A DNA stretch of 64,000 bases from Castanea sativa (GCF_040712315.1 NC_134014.1:40847634-40911633); one strand, 5' to 3'; shown: positions 10,853 to 22,056, numbered from the stretch's first letter. The notes: a model not told the origin generated them from the sequence alone. A program made the numbers and translations.

Positions 10853-11099
10853 TGATAGGCTAAGAATGTATTGACCCCTTATGATAAATTAGCCAAGTAA
10901 ATTAATTAGGTTTAATTACATGCAACAAGCGTGGCAACATAAACAAATCACTGTGTCATTTAATTTTTGCTGCATATTTAGTTAATTGGTGATTTCTTTG
11001 TGCTGCCATGCTTGTTGCATGTAATTGAACCTAATTAATTCACTTGACTAATTAATTGGTTAATTTATTACAAGGGGTCAATACATTCTTGGCCTATCA
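10853..11099 (-). repeat. Copia 5' LTR remnant: fold-back of two U5 ends
   Basis: A 247-bp segment starting TGATAGG and ending CCTATCA. The inner arm (10853 to about 10970) matches the last ~115 bp of the 3' LTR in the expected orientation. The outer arm (about 10973-11099) is the same LTR end inverted and extends slightly further. U3 and the rest of the LTR are missing. The outer arm abuts the GCGCC duplication directly, so the structure existed at integration or arose without disturbing the edge. Confidence 0.85.
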
Positions 11100-11104
11100 G
11101 CGCC

Positions 11105-11940
11105 TATGAAGCTAATGGGGTGGATCTAGATTTCATATGTCATCATTTGAATGTCAATCTAAACGTTGTTCCAAAGAAACAACCACCTCGGCACTCATCT
11201 AGAGAACATGTCGAGGCTATTAAAGAAGAGGTGACAAAGCTCAAGCGTGCAAGGGCAATAAAAGAAGTTTTTTACCCAAAATGGTTGGCCAACACAGTGG
11301 TAGTAGAGAAGAAGAATGGAAAATGGCGAGTGTGTGTAGATTTCACAGATTTAAACAAAGCCTGCCCAAAGGACCCCTTCTTGATACCCTGAATAGACTA
11401 GTTAGTGGACGCAACGGTTAGACATTCTCAGATGAGCTTTTTGGATGCCTTTTAGGGGTACCATCAGATACCACTAGCTCTTGCCGACCAGGAGAAGACT
11501 GCTTCTATGACACCCACTGGGAATTATCATTATAAAGTGATGCCTTTTGGACTAAAGAATGCAGGGTCTACTTGCCAAATGATAATGACTAGAATATTTG
11601 AGTTCCATTTAGGTAAGAATACTGAGGTCTACATTGATGATATGGTTGTGAAAAGCAAGGTGGTTGCCGAGCATTTGAGGGACCTCAAAAGTTTCTTTGA
11701 AGTGTTAAGGAAGCATAAATTGCTCTCAATGCTTCTAAGTGTTCTTTTGGTGTTAGCTCGGGTAAGTTTTTGGGTTATATGGTCACACATTGTGGAATTG
11801 AAATTAATCTTAATCAGATTAAAGCGATTAATGATTTACAACCACCTCATAATCCCAAGAAGGTGCAGAAATTAACTGGGATGACTGCAGCCTTGAATAG
11901 ATTTACTCTTGGTTAGCAGATAGATGCAGGCCATTCTTCC
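11105..11940 (+). pseudogene. Ty3/Tat reverse transcriptase, broken
   Basis: RNA- and DNA-dependent DNA polymerase of the element. Resumes with YEANGVD, then WLANTVVVEKKNGKWRVCVD and FTDLNKACPKDPF, MPFGLKNAGSTCQ and the catalytic YIDDMVVKS near 11632-11658. Stops at about 11390, 11402 and 11454 and a frameshift near 11735 interrupt it. The catalytic YIDD box itself is intact. The C-terminal thumb continues in another frame (GKFLGYMVTHCGIE, about 11762-11803). Confidence 0.9.
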
Positions 11941-11943
11941 AAC

Positions 11944-12770
11944 TGTTGCACAAGTGGAAAGGGTTTGAGTGGAATGAGAAATGTGCTCTTATCTTCCAAC
12001 AACTGAAGGATTACCTTTCTCGGCCACCTATTTTGCCCAAACCCAAAAAGGAAGAAGTCCTTTTTGCCTATATTGTTGTGGTCTTTCATGCGGCCAACTT
12101 AGTATTGGTGAGAATTGAGAATGGGGTGGAGAGGCCAGTCTATTATGTGAGTAAGTTGCTACAAGAAGCTGAAGTTCGTTACTTGCCTTTAGAAAAGGCC
12201 ATCTTGGTCATAGTGCACACTACGCAAAAGCTTTCCCATTAATTCCAAGCACACACAATTGTAGTTCTGACTCAACTCCCTCTGCAGTCGTTATTGCAAA
12301 AGGCTGATTATACAGGGATAATTTCTAAATGGGAAACGATTTTTGGTGCATTTGACATAAAGTACATGCCTCGTACCTCAATTAAAGGGCAAGTGCTTGC
12401 GGATTTGGTGGCAGAGTTTACTGAATCTCCAATACAATGAGAGGTTGAGGATCTTAGATTTGAAGGAAAGCAGGTTTCAATAGTTGCTCTACATGGGCCC
12501 TCACTTTGGAAGTTATATGTGGATAGTGCAGCAAATCAAAAAGGATTTGAGGTAGGGTTGGTGATAGTGTCTCTAGACAGAATTACCATTGAGAAGTCCT
12601 TGAGGCTGGGCTTCTCGGCTACGAATAACGAGGCAGAGTATAAGGCTTTACTGGTTGGGATAGCTATGGTTAAAAGGATGGAAGGAAAGACTGTTGAAGC
12701 ATTTTCATATTCAAGGCTAGTCATGGGGCAAGTGAAGGGACAGTGAGAGGCTAGGGATTTAAGAATGTAA
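11944..12770 (+). pseudogene. Ty3/Tat RNase H and second RNase H-like domain, broken
   Basis: The first part (11946-12242) is the Ty3-type RNase H: FEWNEKCALIFQQLKDYL, then RPVYYVSKLL and YLPLEKAILVIVH. After a gap with stops, 12510-12745 holds the extra RNase H-like domain characteristic of the Tat lineage: LYVDSAANQKG..VGLVI, then ATNNEAEYKALLVGI. The family's usual VDGAAN reads VDSAAN here. Stop codons at about 12240, 12438 and 12744 separate the pieces. Confidence 0.85.
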
Positions 12771-12776
12771 GGGTAT

Positions 12777-14215
12777 TTGAGTCAAGCTCGGCGTTTGCTG
12801 TCACGTTTTGAATCTTTCACCATACAACAAATCCCAAAAAGTAGAAATATGCATGCAGTTTCCTTAGCAACTTTAGTAACATCTTATGAACAAGATCTTC
12901 CTCAAGTCATACTTGTTAAGGATCTGGATAGGTATACCGAGGAAGAGAAGGGGAAAGTCCAGGTACACCAGATCAAGGTCGGACCTAGTTTGATGGATCC
13001 CATAGTCCTATTTCTGAAGGAAGGAGTTTTGCCTCACAAGAGTAGGGAAGCAGAGAAGATACGTAGGAAAGCTTTTTGTTTTTGGTTGTTCGAGGAGCAA
13101 AAATTATACAAACGCTCTTTCTCTGGACCATACTTGCTTTGTGTTCATCCCGAGGAAGTGAAACCACTTTTGAAAGAGTTGCATGAGGGAATATGTGGAA
13201 GTCACACGGGGGGCAGATCGTTATCACATAAGTCTCTTACCTAAGGGTATTGGTGGCCCAGTATACAAAAAGAGGCGCAAGAATATGCTAGAAAGTGTTA
13301 TCAATGCCAGAGATTTGCTCTAAACATTCATCAGCTTGGGGGCGTACTCAATCCTCTGTCTAGTCCATGGCCATTAGCTTAATGGGGCCTAAATATTGTA
13401 GGGCCTTTTCTTAGGGTTGTGGGAAACCGAAGATGACTTCTAGTTGAAACTTATTACTTCACAAAGTGGGTGGAGACTTAGCCATTATCCTATATTAAGG
13501 ACGTAGATGCAAAAAAGTTTATTTGGAAGAATATTGTTACTTGATTTGGAATTCTTAATACTCTCATCTCGGATAATGGGCTTCAGTTTGATAGTAAAGC
13601 TTTCAGGAGATACTGTTGTGAATTGGGCATTAAGAACAGATATTCAACTCCAACCTATCTGCAAGGAAATGGGCAAGCTGAAGCAGTCAACAAAGTCATA
13701 GTTAATGGGTTTAAGAAGATGTTAGATGAAGCAAAGGGTAGATGGATGAAAAAGCCGCCACATATTCTTTAGACATATCGAACCACTCCTCGACGGTCAA
13801 CTGGGGAAACACCCTTTTCAATGACATATAGGTCCGAGGCTGTGATCCCTCTAGAGGCTGGGTTTCTAACACTAAGGACGAGCTTGTTCACCTCGGACAA
13901 TAATGATCGGCTATTGGAGAGAAGTTTGGATTTAGTTGATGAACGACGAAAAGCAATTATGGTACAATTGGCGCACTATCTATAGAAACTTAAACAGAGG
14001 TATTATACAAGTGTGAAGGCAAGACCATTGGCACCAGGTGACTTGGTGTTGAGAAAAGTGGTGGGTACCGCAAAGAACCCATCTTGGGGAAAGTTAGGGC
14101 CCAACTAAGAGGGGCTATATCGCATCACCTCGGTAGCTTGTACATGTGCTTACTTTTTGGAAGATTTAGATGAAAATGTTGTACCATGTCCGTAGAATGT
14201 AAATAATCTATGAAG
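12777..14215 (+). pseudogene. Ty3/Tat integrase, broken
   Basis: Integrates element cDNA. 12777-13240 gives the linker and the start of the zinc-binding HHCC region (LHEGICGSHTGGRSL), with CYQCQ at about 13296-13310. The catalytic core follows: the first Asp segment reads WGLNIVGP where the family has WGMDIVGP, so this Asp has become Asn. The second block SDNG.QFDSKAF and the Glu block GQAEAVNKVI are visible. The C-terminal part has YRTTPRRSTGETPF, then APGDLVLRK. At least seven in-frame stops, mostly TAG. The piece ends near 14215 where coding likeness stops. Confidence 0.88.
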
Positions 14216-14282
14216 GTATTATTACTAATTAAAAGCAGCCTTGTTGCTCTCTATTTCTACTGTTAAATGTTTTATTCCTATT

Positions 14283-14810
14283 TATCTAAGTGTTAAACAG
14301 AACCTTGATCATACTTGGTTCCTCGAACCACATACCTAGAGTAAATTAACACTTCCTATTTATCTAAGTGTTAAACAGAACATTGTTCATGCTTGGTTCC
14401 TCAAACCACATACCTTGGGTAAATTAACATTTCCCATTTATCTAAGTGTTAAACAGAATCTCAGTCATGCTTAGTTCCTCGAACCACATACCTTAGGTTA
14501 ATTAATTCTTCCAGTTATTCATTTAAGTATTAAACAGAATCTTGGTCATGCCTGGTTCCTCAGGCCATATACCTTGGGTAAATTAATACTATTTGCTTCT
14601 CTAAGTGTTAAACAGAACCTTAGTCATACTTAGTTCCTCAAACCACAGACTTGGGGTAAATGAATGCTTTTTATATGGTTAAATGGTGAGCAAAGCCCTA
14701 GCCACGCCTGGTTTCTATAACTAATGCCTCATATCTGATTGAAATTATGAACGGAGCCTTAATCATACATAGCCTTCTGAGCTGAACATCTAAGGTACAC
14801 TAGTTCTAAT
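14283..14810 (+). repeat. ~78-bp tandem repeat between pol and the antisense ORF
   Basis: Units built around 'ctaagtgttaaacagaa' followed by 'ggttcctc.aaccacatacc' start at about 14286, 14364, 14442, 14523 and 14601, with two more degenerate units near 14677 and 14737. Spacing is 78, 78, 81 and 78. Tandem spacers at this place are common in Tat-type elements. Confidence 0.85.
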
Positions 14811-15065
14811 TGTGAATTAAGTAATTAGGTTATTGATTTTAAGGGCATGTTAATATGGAAAGCAATGATGTGCTTTAATGGGTAAAGCCCACAATTTGGG
14901 ATTCACAGTTAAATACTTAGTTAGGACATGCTTGATAGTACGCATATAATAATGCAAAGGTAAGTGATATTTTTCATTAAATAAAGCCTTGTAAAGGTAA
15001 AGGAAGTACATACTTTAAAAAAAATATACATATTAGAGAAATACATTAAAAAAAAAAGTAGCATC

Positions 15066-18000
15066 CTAGTTAATCTTGGCTAAAGGAGGATCATTTTTGG
15101 CTGCTGGCTGGGCAGAGGGCTAAAGCACTTTGGCTGGAGCTGCGTCCTTTGCTTTGGATTCCTCCTTAGTCATTAAAGGAGGTTTAGCTTGCCTAGATGC
15201 TTGACCTTGGGTTGCCCCCTTCTCCTTAGAGGTATCCTTGGGCATGGGTAAAGGCTTGGTTGGCTCAGGTAGCTTCTCCTTGGTCACCTTTTTCCCCTTA
15301 TCTAGGATGCCTGCTCGAACAGGTTCTTTAGGGCTTTCAGAGGTGGCTGGAAGAGTGCCAGCAGGGGTGGCTTGGCTGGACTCAGATGCTCTAGGAAGGA
15401 TGTCTACCTAGGACCTAGGAGGACGGGATATATGTAGAGTGTTGACACCTCATTTTGGAACCCATATTTAACCTCACCTGAAGGGTAAAAGGGTAATTTT
15501 GCCTTGAAAATTTTCATTTTGATTCTAGTCATTAGATCCTTAATCTCATTTCACCAAAATGATCTTGATATTGTAACGATCAAATCGACTGGTCATAAGC
15601 CCTAATGGGACCACCCGATTGAAAGTTATCATCAAATCAAGTTTTAATGACTGAGATGCGCTGTCATAAATTAAGTCTGACCATATGTGATTATGAATAA
15701 TTGATTTCAATTGGTTATATGTATAATCAATTTGAGATCAATGATGTGTCATAATTTAATTGGTTAGGACTACATTTTATGGTAAGGTTGCATACACCTA
15801 ATTAACTAGATAATTAAACATTAATTATTCAATGATTAATTTGTGCAATTATCTTTTAATTAGAGGGAAATTTGGAATCAATTAAGTCTGAAATGAGAGT
15901 GATTGGAGCCATTTAATGTTAATTGGGAGCTAATTTGGGACCTACTAATGTTAATTGTGCTGAAACCATTTTTTTAACAAATGACCTCTGCTCACTATTT
16001 CATCGATATCTCTCAGAATATTTTGAATCTGTGAATGAGGTTAATTTTCCCAGAAACTAGACATCCAGGGCTTCAATTTGAGTACAAGAATGAGACAATT
16101 CTGATCAAAATTGAGTCAGATATAATTTTTTTAAGTTGGCTCTACAAGCTGTTACAGCAGCTACGGGAAAACAGAATTTTGGCTTGCTCCTCACTCCCAC
16201 CAATCTCTACATTTAATGCTCCAGATTTTCCCCAAGTCTAAAATGAGGTCTAGGTTCATGATTCTTTGTCAACCCTCATTAATGGTCTTCCATTCATATT
16301 TCCTCCACCACTACTATATAAACCCCCCTCTCCTTCATTTCAAGACAAAAAAAAAAAACCCCCATCTCTTCTCCTCTTTTGAGTTCTAGAAAGTTGAGTA
16401 GTCTTATCATATCTTGGTCTTCTTGAGACTCAAGATATTAAGTGAGACTCACTCTTCCTCTCCTAACTCTTCTTTTCCTCCACCCTTAGAACCTCCCTCA
16501 AGAGTCTTCTCATCCACCATATGGATATTGCATGAAGGTATAATCCCTTTCCCTAACTTGTTTTTTGTGTTGCCATGATGAGAATTTAGGATTAAAGCAT
16601 GTTAGTAATTATTTAAATTCTTTTGAATATGTTTGAATATTCTTAGTTGTTCTTATGTGTTCTTCACATGTTCTTGGTTGTACATTACACGTTCATGCAT
16701 AAACACTAGTTTTAATCATAAATCCACATAAAAAATATGAAAAACATGTTTGTTTCATAATTCTTTCAAATCCTTGAATCTAGGTTATCACCATCCACAC
16801 ACGTTCACAAGAATTTATTTTTCAATCCAAATCCAATGCTTAATAAATTGAATTAGGGTTTATCACATGCACACACATTAAATTCAACATGTAAATTGAT
16901 TGACATATTGGATGATATGATATAAATGTTGGCCACCATAGTCTAGAAGACCGGTTTCACCGAGCAAGGTGGGTGCCTAACACCTTCCCACCTTGTAACA
17001 TAGCCTCCGAACTTAGATCAAGGGTTGATAGATCAATGTTTATCCTTGTAATTTTCAATTTTTAGATTGTAAATTAGAAACAAAGCCATGTACTTTATCT
17101 TAGATTGTATCTAGGACTAAAACCATGTAATTTTCCTATGATCAATGTAAATTCAATTGAAAATTAATAAAATGAGGAATTTTTTAATTATGGTTTTCTT
17201 ATTTATTCCAACAATTAAATAAGTGGCGACTCCATTGTAAAACCCTTAATCTAAAGGGGAAAATATAACTAGTCAAACCTCCATTTTGAGAGGCAATAAC
17301 ACGACTTCACCCATTCACGTGGGCTTGGCCCAACACTCTATAAAACGGGCCGGGGGTGCGATCTCTCACATAGAGCTGCGGGGTAGAAAACATTCTTTGT
17401 TCTCCTTAGCTCCGAGGAAACGTCCACCTCAACCTGGTTCAATGCCTCAGTCCATACCTAGAGGCAATAACCCCAGCAAACCCTAGTGACTTGGGCTCTT
17501 AGATTTTTCTTTCATTTCTTGGGCCCCTACGTCATAGCCCTCCTACTCGGCTTGAGCTGCAGCCTCTTCTACCTTCTCCAGCTTTTTCTTCAGAGCCTCT
17601 ATCTGCTCTTTAGCAATGGCCAGTTGATCCTCGGATCTATGCAGTTGTTGGCATTGATCCTCGGCTTGCCTCTCAGCCCCAGCCAATGCAGTTTCGGCAC
17701 TCTTCTTGAGGTCTTTTATTCTCTTTTTAGCTACGGTGAGAGTTTCGATGGCAGCTATACGTTAGTCCTCCTCGTCCTTCCATTGCTTATAGGCATCATC
17801 TACCCATTCTTTGGCAATATTTGTTGTTTGAATTGCCTATGTAAAAAAAAAAACTTTAAAATAAACCTTCTAAGAAAGGGAAAGAGAATGTGTATTCAGT
17901 ACCAATAAGAGATAGAAAAACTTACCATGGCCAAATCTCGCTTCAAGGTCAAGAAGACCTCGTGCTTTTTCAAAGTCCTCAAGTTGGCCATATCCTAAGG

Positions 18001-19559
18001 TAGAAGTAAGGGCTATTCCAAAGTATCAGCCACATAGCCAGCCTTAACCTTTTGGAAGTCCCTGATGGAAGAGTCTGGAGGGAGTGGGGCTCCGTCCAAT
18101 TCCAGTGGAGGTTTCCAGATTGGAACCCTAGGGCGGCGCTCGGGAACTTTTTCCACGCCCGCTCCTTCAATCGAGGGTCTCTTGTGCACCCCTTTGGCCA
18201 TCTTCTCCCCTTTCTGGGGTTCAAGCTCCTTGGAAAGAATGACTTCACCTTCCTCGACTACATCCTTCTCCTTTTTATCAATTTTCCTTTTTCTTGTTTG
18301 CTTGTTAGGAGGGGAAGTGTGGACAGGGAGAGGAGTTGGAGGTCGGGTTTGGATGGCTACTTCAGGAGTAGACCCTCCGGTGTGTGACTCTAGCAGTTCA
18401 AGGAGGCTGGTCTTCTTCTTACTTTGGACCATCATGGCTTCTAGAACATCGTATGGTTTTTGGCTGCTACTTACTTGGGCCGAGGGTAAGTGAGAGAAGG
18501 TATTACGTGGGGAGTTAGGAGCAGGTGGTTGATCAAAGATCTCGAAACCCTCTTCGAAGTCTACGGCCTCTATTACTTTGATTGCTTCTTCCTTAGGAGT
18601 TAGGCTTGAAGAGGTCACTTCTTCCTTGGGAGCTCATTGATCAGGAAGTTCAACTCGCTAAGTGCCTGCGAGGGGAGGACCGCTGAGAAAATCAAGAACA
18701 ACAATGTTAATTTGGTGAAGCCGAGGATCCTTCGCCTTGATGACGTATGTAGGAGACTGGAAGCTCGTGGATATAGGCTAGTATCCAAGGAATGACATGA
18801 GCTGCTCGCAATTGCCCGTCTGTATGGAGAAAGATCTTAGACTTAAGAATCCTCGTCAGGTCAAGTTCGTTGACTAAATTGAGACTGGGGGCTGTGAGTT
18901 TCTTATCTGCAAAAACCCCAAAAATGAAGATGTCATTAGAAAGAAAATGCAGTAAATAAAGGAAAGTTAGCTTACAAACTGCAAGAAGAAGAATAAGAAA
19001 CTATTAGTTTAGAATGTGCAATGTTAAAGTAGGGAACCTAAACCTAAGTACTCCACCTGGTTTCCCCTTTTGTGTTGGGCAATGAAGTCCATCATGTCAT
19101 TCACCCAAGAAAATTAGAAAATCTTGGTCCATACCTTTGTTACTTTCGGGAAAACACAAGATGAGTCTGACTTTAGAGACCCTAGTTTTAAGGTAGTATC
19201 CCCGAACTCTTAAGGAGCTGATAGTTATACACCTAGTTCACATTGTGATTGGTGAGGTTTACACCCATCTTCTCGTTAAGGGCGTCTACCCTACCTAGTA
19301 TCCTAAACATGTTTGGGGAACACTAGGTTGGGTAAAGTCTGTGGGCAATCAGGAAATCCCTAGTTACTCTACCCATAGGGATCCTCATCCCTCCCTCTAT
19401 AAATGCAATCATAAGGATTACCACCTCTCCTTCTGATCTCAAGGCATGCCATTCTCCTTGAAGGCAATGCCAGATGGAAACCCCAGTTGGTATATAATAA
19501 CGGGCCTTAAAGCTCTCTATGCCCTCAGGAGTATCTACCAAACTAACAAATCTACCCAT
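15066..19559 (-). pseudogene. Antisense ORF of the Tat element ('gypsy-type transposase' Transposase_28-like), split by a solo LTR
   Basis: Minus-strand coding relic between pol and the 3' LTR. The upstream part (19559 to about 19070) reads IPTGVSIWHCLQGEW, then IPMGRVTRDFLIAHRLYPT and, after stops, RVDALNEKMGVNLTNHNVN. That resembles the 'putative gypsy-type transposon' domain seen in plant annotations. The middle part (18618-18013, 201 codons) is hydrophilic, Pro/Glu/Lys-rich and reads SKELEPQKGEKMAKGVHKR. The downstream part (15434-15066), beyond the 1.93-kb solo LTR, is Lys/Ala/Pro-rich (KEKLPEPTKPLPMPKDTS). Function unknown; several stops and probable introns. Confidence 0.65.
15440..17370 (+). 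mobile_element. Solo LTR (1,931 bp) of another Ty3 element, nested in the Tat antisense ORF
   Basis: Starts TGTTGACACC and ends ATCTCTCACA, flanked by perfect TAGAG duplications at 15435-15439 and 17371-17375. A TATA-like CTATATAAACC near 16313 is followed by a pyrimidine-rich leader. Near the end are GTGGCGACTCC (about 17222), CACGTGGGCTTGGCCCAA and GGGGGTGCG, all familiar from long plant Ty3 LTRs. No internal region remains, so it formed by LTR-LTR recombination. Confidence 0.88.
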
Positions 19560-20050
19560 TTTTAGACATGAATGGGGGATGTTAGAAGAATAAGGTGAAA
19601 ATTAAAAGGCCGAGGAAGAAAGAGGTCCTAACAATTAACAGGTGGAATAAAGGTTACTTACAAAGATATAGGAAAGGAGCACCTCGGACTGGTTCTTGAG
19701 AGTTGAAGATTCAAAAAGTGGAGTATCTAGGTTCTTCGAGCATTTTATATAGGAGGAAAAAGTAAGTGGGAAAGTTCCCGCTCAAATCCCTAGAAGAAAT
19801 CTCTGCCATAAGATCTTCATCAAACTGTAGAACGTGGAAAACAGGGCACCGTGCGGATTAATTGCTGAAGCGTCCTAGATGCTGAAGCGTCAGGAGCGTG
19901 CCTATGGCAGGTGAAAAGACACTCACACGAGTGGAAACATCATAAGTGTAGGAAGTATAATGACACAAGGTCGAAACCCCATTTTTCTCTCAAGGGAAAA
20001 GAAAGAATGGAGTTTCAAAGGGCTATTATAGGGATAAATAGCTTGGATAA

Positions 20051-20804
20051 GGGTATTGGGTCGTAGGCCGTGCCTGAGGACGTCAAAGAGCCCGATGACA
20101 AACAAGTAGTAGTAAAGGCAAGTAAGTCGTCAGGCTGAAGACGAAAGCTGGTCAGGATAAGCAAGTGATGTTGTCTGAGGAGACAAACCTCCTCGGGAAA
20201 CAAAGTCGAAGCTTGAAGTTCGATTACCTAACAAGTACTGGGAAAGGGGACAACCATGCTTAGAAAGAGGATAAACTTTGGAGAGAGGAGAGTCAACAGG
20301 TAATTGAAAAATATCTAGGAATAAAGCTGCTACCACCACATTGAATGCTCTACACCTAATCAACTAACCGCATTAATGTAGAGGTGATGTCTGAACAGTG
20401 ACTTCTAGCCTTACAGCTGCCCACCAAAAACTTCAAGAAGGCTCTGATGGGACAAGTATCAAGGAGATTAGTTACTTGATCAATATGTGGAAGGCTAAGA
20501 TGAGTGGGGGGAGGGGGGGGGGAAGGAGTATAAAAGGGAAAGGATTCCCTTATAGAAAGGGGATCATAAAAAGAAGAGAGAAAACCTCTTTGTAACCAAG
20601 AACTTGAATATTTGTGTAAGCCTGAGAAATATATACAAGAACATACCATCCTCGGACTTAACCAAGGAGTGTTTTTCTTTTCAACTTGTTATTTTCGTTC
20701 ATTCCAAGATTAAATTAACCTGTAGTGATTTTTACTGGACTCACTGAATGTTCAAAATTAGACCCATTCTCTAACAAATTCATTGTTGTGGGCCTATTAT
20801 GTCA
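20051..20804 (+). repeat. 3' LTR of the Ty3/Tat element
   Basis: Aligns with 1056-1804. It keeps the TATAAAA box and the 'accaaggagtgtttttc' block. It stops at GTCA (20804), about 40 bases before the end present in the 5' copy, and the target repeat resumes at once. A purine-rich tract at 19992-20012 may be the remains of the polypurine tract. Confidence 0.85.
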
Positions 20805-21310
20805 TGAGACTGGAACCAATTACAATTGAAATAAAGATATTGTGAAAATTTTGTGACTTAAATTAAATATCAGACTAGAATCCACTACAACTAAGAATAA
20901 AGGTATTGAATTATAAAAACGCCATAAAATTTTGTTGTCATCACAAATATTTTTACAACTATTGAGGTGTAAGTTCATTATAGGTTAAAATAAAATATCA
21001 TATTGGAACCAACCACAACTAAAAATAAAGGTATGGTGAAAACAGAAGTGCTACATCCACAATATTTCTCACAACACTTTCATAGCAAATCATAGGTGGT
21101 AAATTGTTATTGGTTCTAATTTAAACTTATCAATGAAATTACTTTTTTTTTTCAATCAATAACAACTTGTAACAGTCTACTACTTATAATTTGTTGTGAA
21201 AATGTTATAGATATAACATTTCTCGTATGAAAATGTTAAGACATCTTGTTGTCGTCATAATATATTCACAACTGCTGAAGTGTTAATTCTTTACAAGTTA
21301 AAATAAAATA
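20805..21310 (+). repeat. AT-rich tandem repeat, target of the Ty3 insertion
   Basis: About three degenerate units. Each has '(a/t)ggaaccaa.tacaa', 'aataaaggta', 'ttgttgtc.tca' and 'ttaaaataaaata'. The unit also lies left of the Ty3 element (994-1054). One unit is split by a MITE (21043-21225). Confidence 0.6.
21043..21225. mobile_element. MITE with ~65-bp inverted repeats (hAT-like)
   Basis: Left end CAGAAGTGCTACATCCACAA pairs with the reverse complement of the right end (CGAGAAATGTTATATCTATAA). The inward arms (aatcataggtggtaaattgttattgg and its degenerate complement) pair too. Flanks are GGTGAAAA and TATGAAAA, a possible decayed 8-bp duplication. It is 183 bp and non-coding. The superfamily is a guess from the 8-bp flank and CAG start. 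Confidence 0.65.
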
Positions 21311-22051
21311 TAACAAAATTATAAATGTATTATTATTTTGAAAATGTTGTACCATTCTGTTGTGTTTCGAGAAATTGTTTTTGGTTTAGTCAACTTTGTT
21401 AAGCCAAAATTCACAGTTTCGTATCCAATGATTTTGTATTGATTTTTTGTATTTTTATCTTTACGTAGAATTTTAAGTAAAAACACAATTTTACACACCA
21501 AAAAAAAAATTAGGATAAAAACACTTTTCATCCTTTATATTTGGAGTAGTTCACAATTCCTCCTTAAACTTTAAAATTAAGCAATTTTTTCATTAATAGT
21601 TTGGAAAATAGCAAATATGTCATATTGTTATTCTCTTAGTTAAACCCTAATGAAAGCTTATGATTCTTAAAATATTCAATTGTGTATTGTCTAAATACTC
21701 CCACTAAATTTTAACATCCAAAAAATTTACTTCACATATTTTGAGTTTTAGATGGTAATAATGCTTAGAAAATTTGAATTGTGATATAAGGTGTTTTATT
21801 TATTACCTAAAGAACATTAATTATCTAGGTTTAATCCTTCGAAACTTCAAATTTATCTAATGGAAAATTTGATGAACATTGATTAAGTTTTATCTAAATT
21901 AAACGATTGTTAAATATTATCGCTTAATTTAAGGAAATTATCCTTTATTTTAGTAATAGGAAATATATCCTAACAAATAATATAAAATTAATTTACTAAT
22001 TAGTGAAAGTAGCCATTTAGCACAACCACGGCTTTTTACCAACTTTTATTA
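21311..22051. other. Intergenic, AT-rich, nothing recognised
   Basis: Very AT-rich with short open frames only. No repeats shared with the rest of the window were seen. Confidence 0.5.
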
Positions 22052-22056
22052 TATAG

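Larger units (their letters stand above)
4084..11099 (-). mobile_element. Nested Ty1/copia (SIRE-like) non-autonomous element
   Basis: 7,016 bp between perfect GCGCC duplications. Read on the minus strand it has a shortened, folded-back 5' LTR (10853-11099), a TGGTATCAGAGC primer-binding site, a gag ORF with UBN2 and zinc-knuckle parts, a long non-coding spacer, an ORF of the plant 'Transposase_32' type, the polypurine tract AAAGGGGGAGA, and a full 918-bp 3' LTR (4084-5001). No protease, integrase, RT or RNase H sequence is visible, so it would depend on another element. All frames carry stops. It postdates the Ty3 element it sits in. Confidence 0.9.
1055..20804 (+). mobile_element. Ty3/gypsy Tat-type LTR retrotransposon, degenerate, with two nested insertions
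   Basis: Two related LTRs (1055-1844 and about 20051-20804) bracket, in order, a primer-binding site, gag, aspartic protease, RT, RNase H with a second RNase H-like segment, integrase, a tandem-repeat spacer and a long antisense ORF. This order and the antisense ORF are typical of the Tat lineage of plant Ty3 elements. Removing the nested copia element (4084-11099) and the nested solo LTR (15440-17370), each with its 5-bp duplication, leaves about 10.8 kb. All coding parts have in-frame stops, so the element is dead. The LTRs differ at about 18 of the first 145 positions but at only 1 of 60 in a later block (counted by eye), mostly transitions. Confidence 0.9.

Noticed and set aside
17486..17908. 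140-codon hydrophobic plus-strand frame resembling a membrane protein
   Set aside because: It is opposite the hydrophilic coiled antisense ORF of the Tat element; Glu/Lys-rich codons read backwards give Leu/Phe/Ser.
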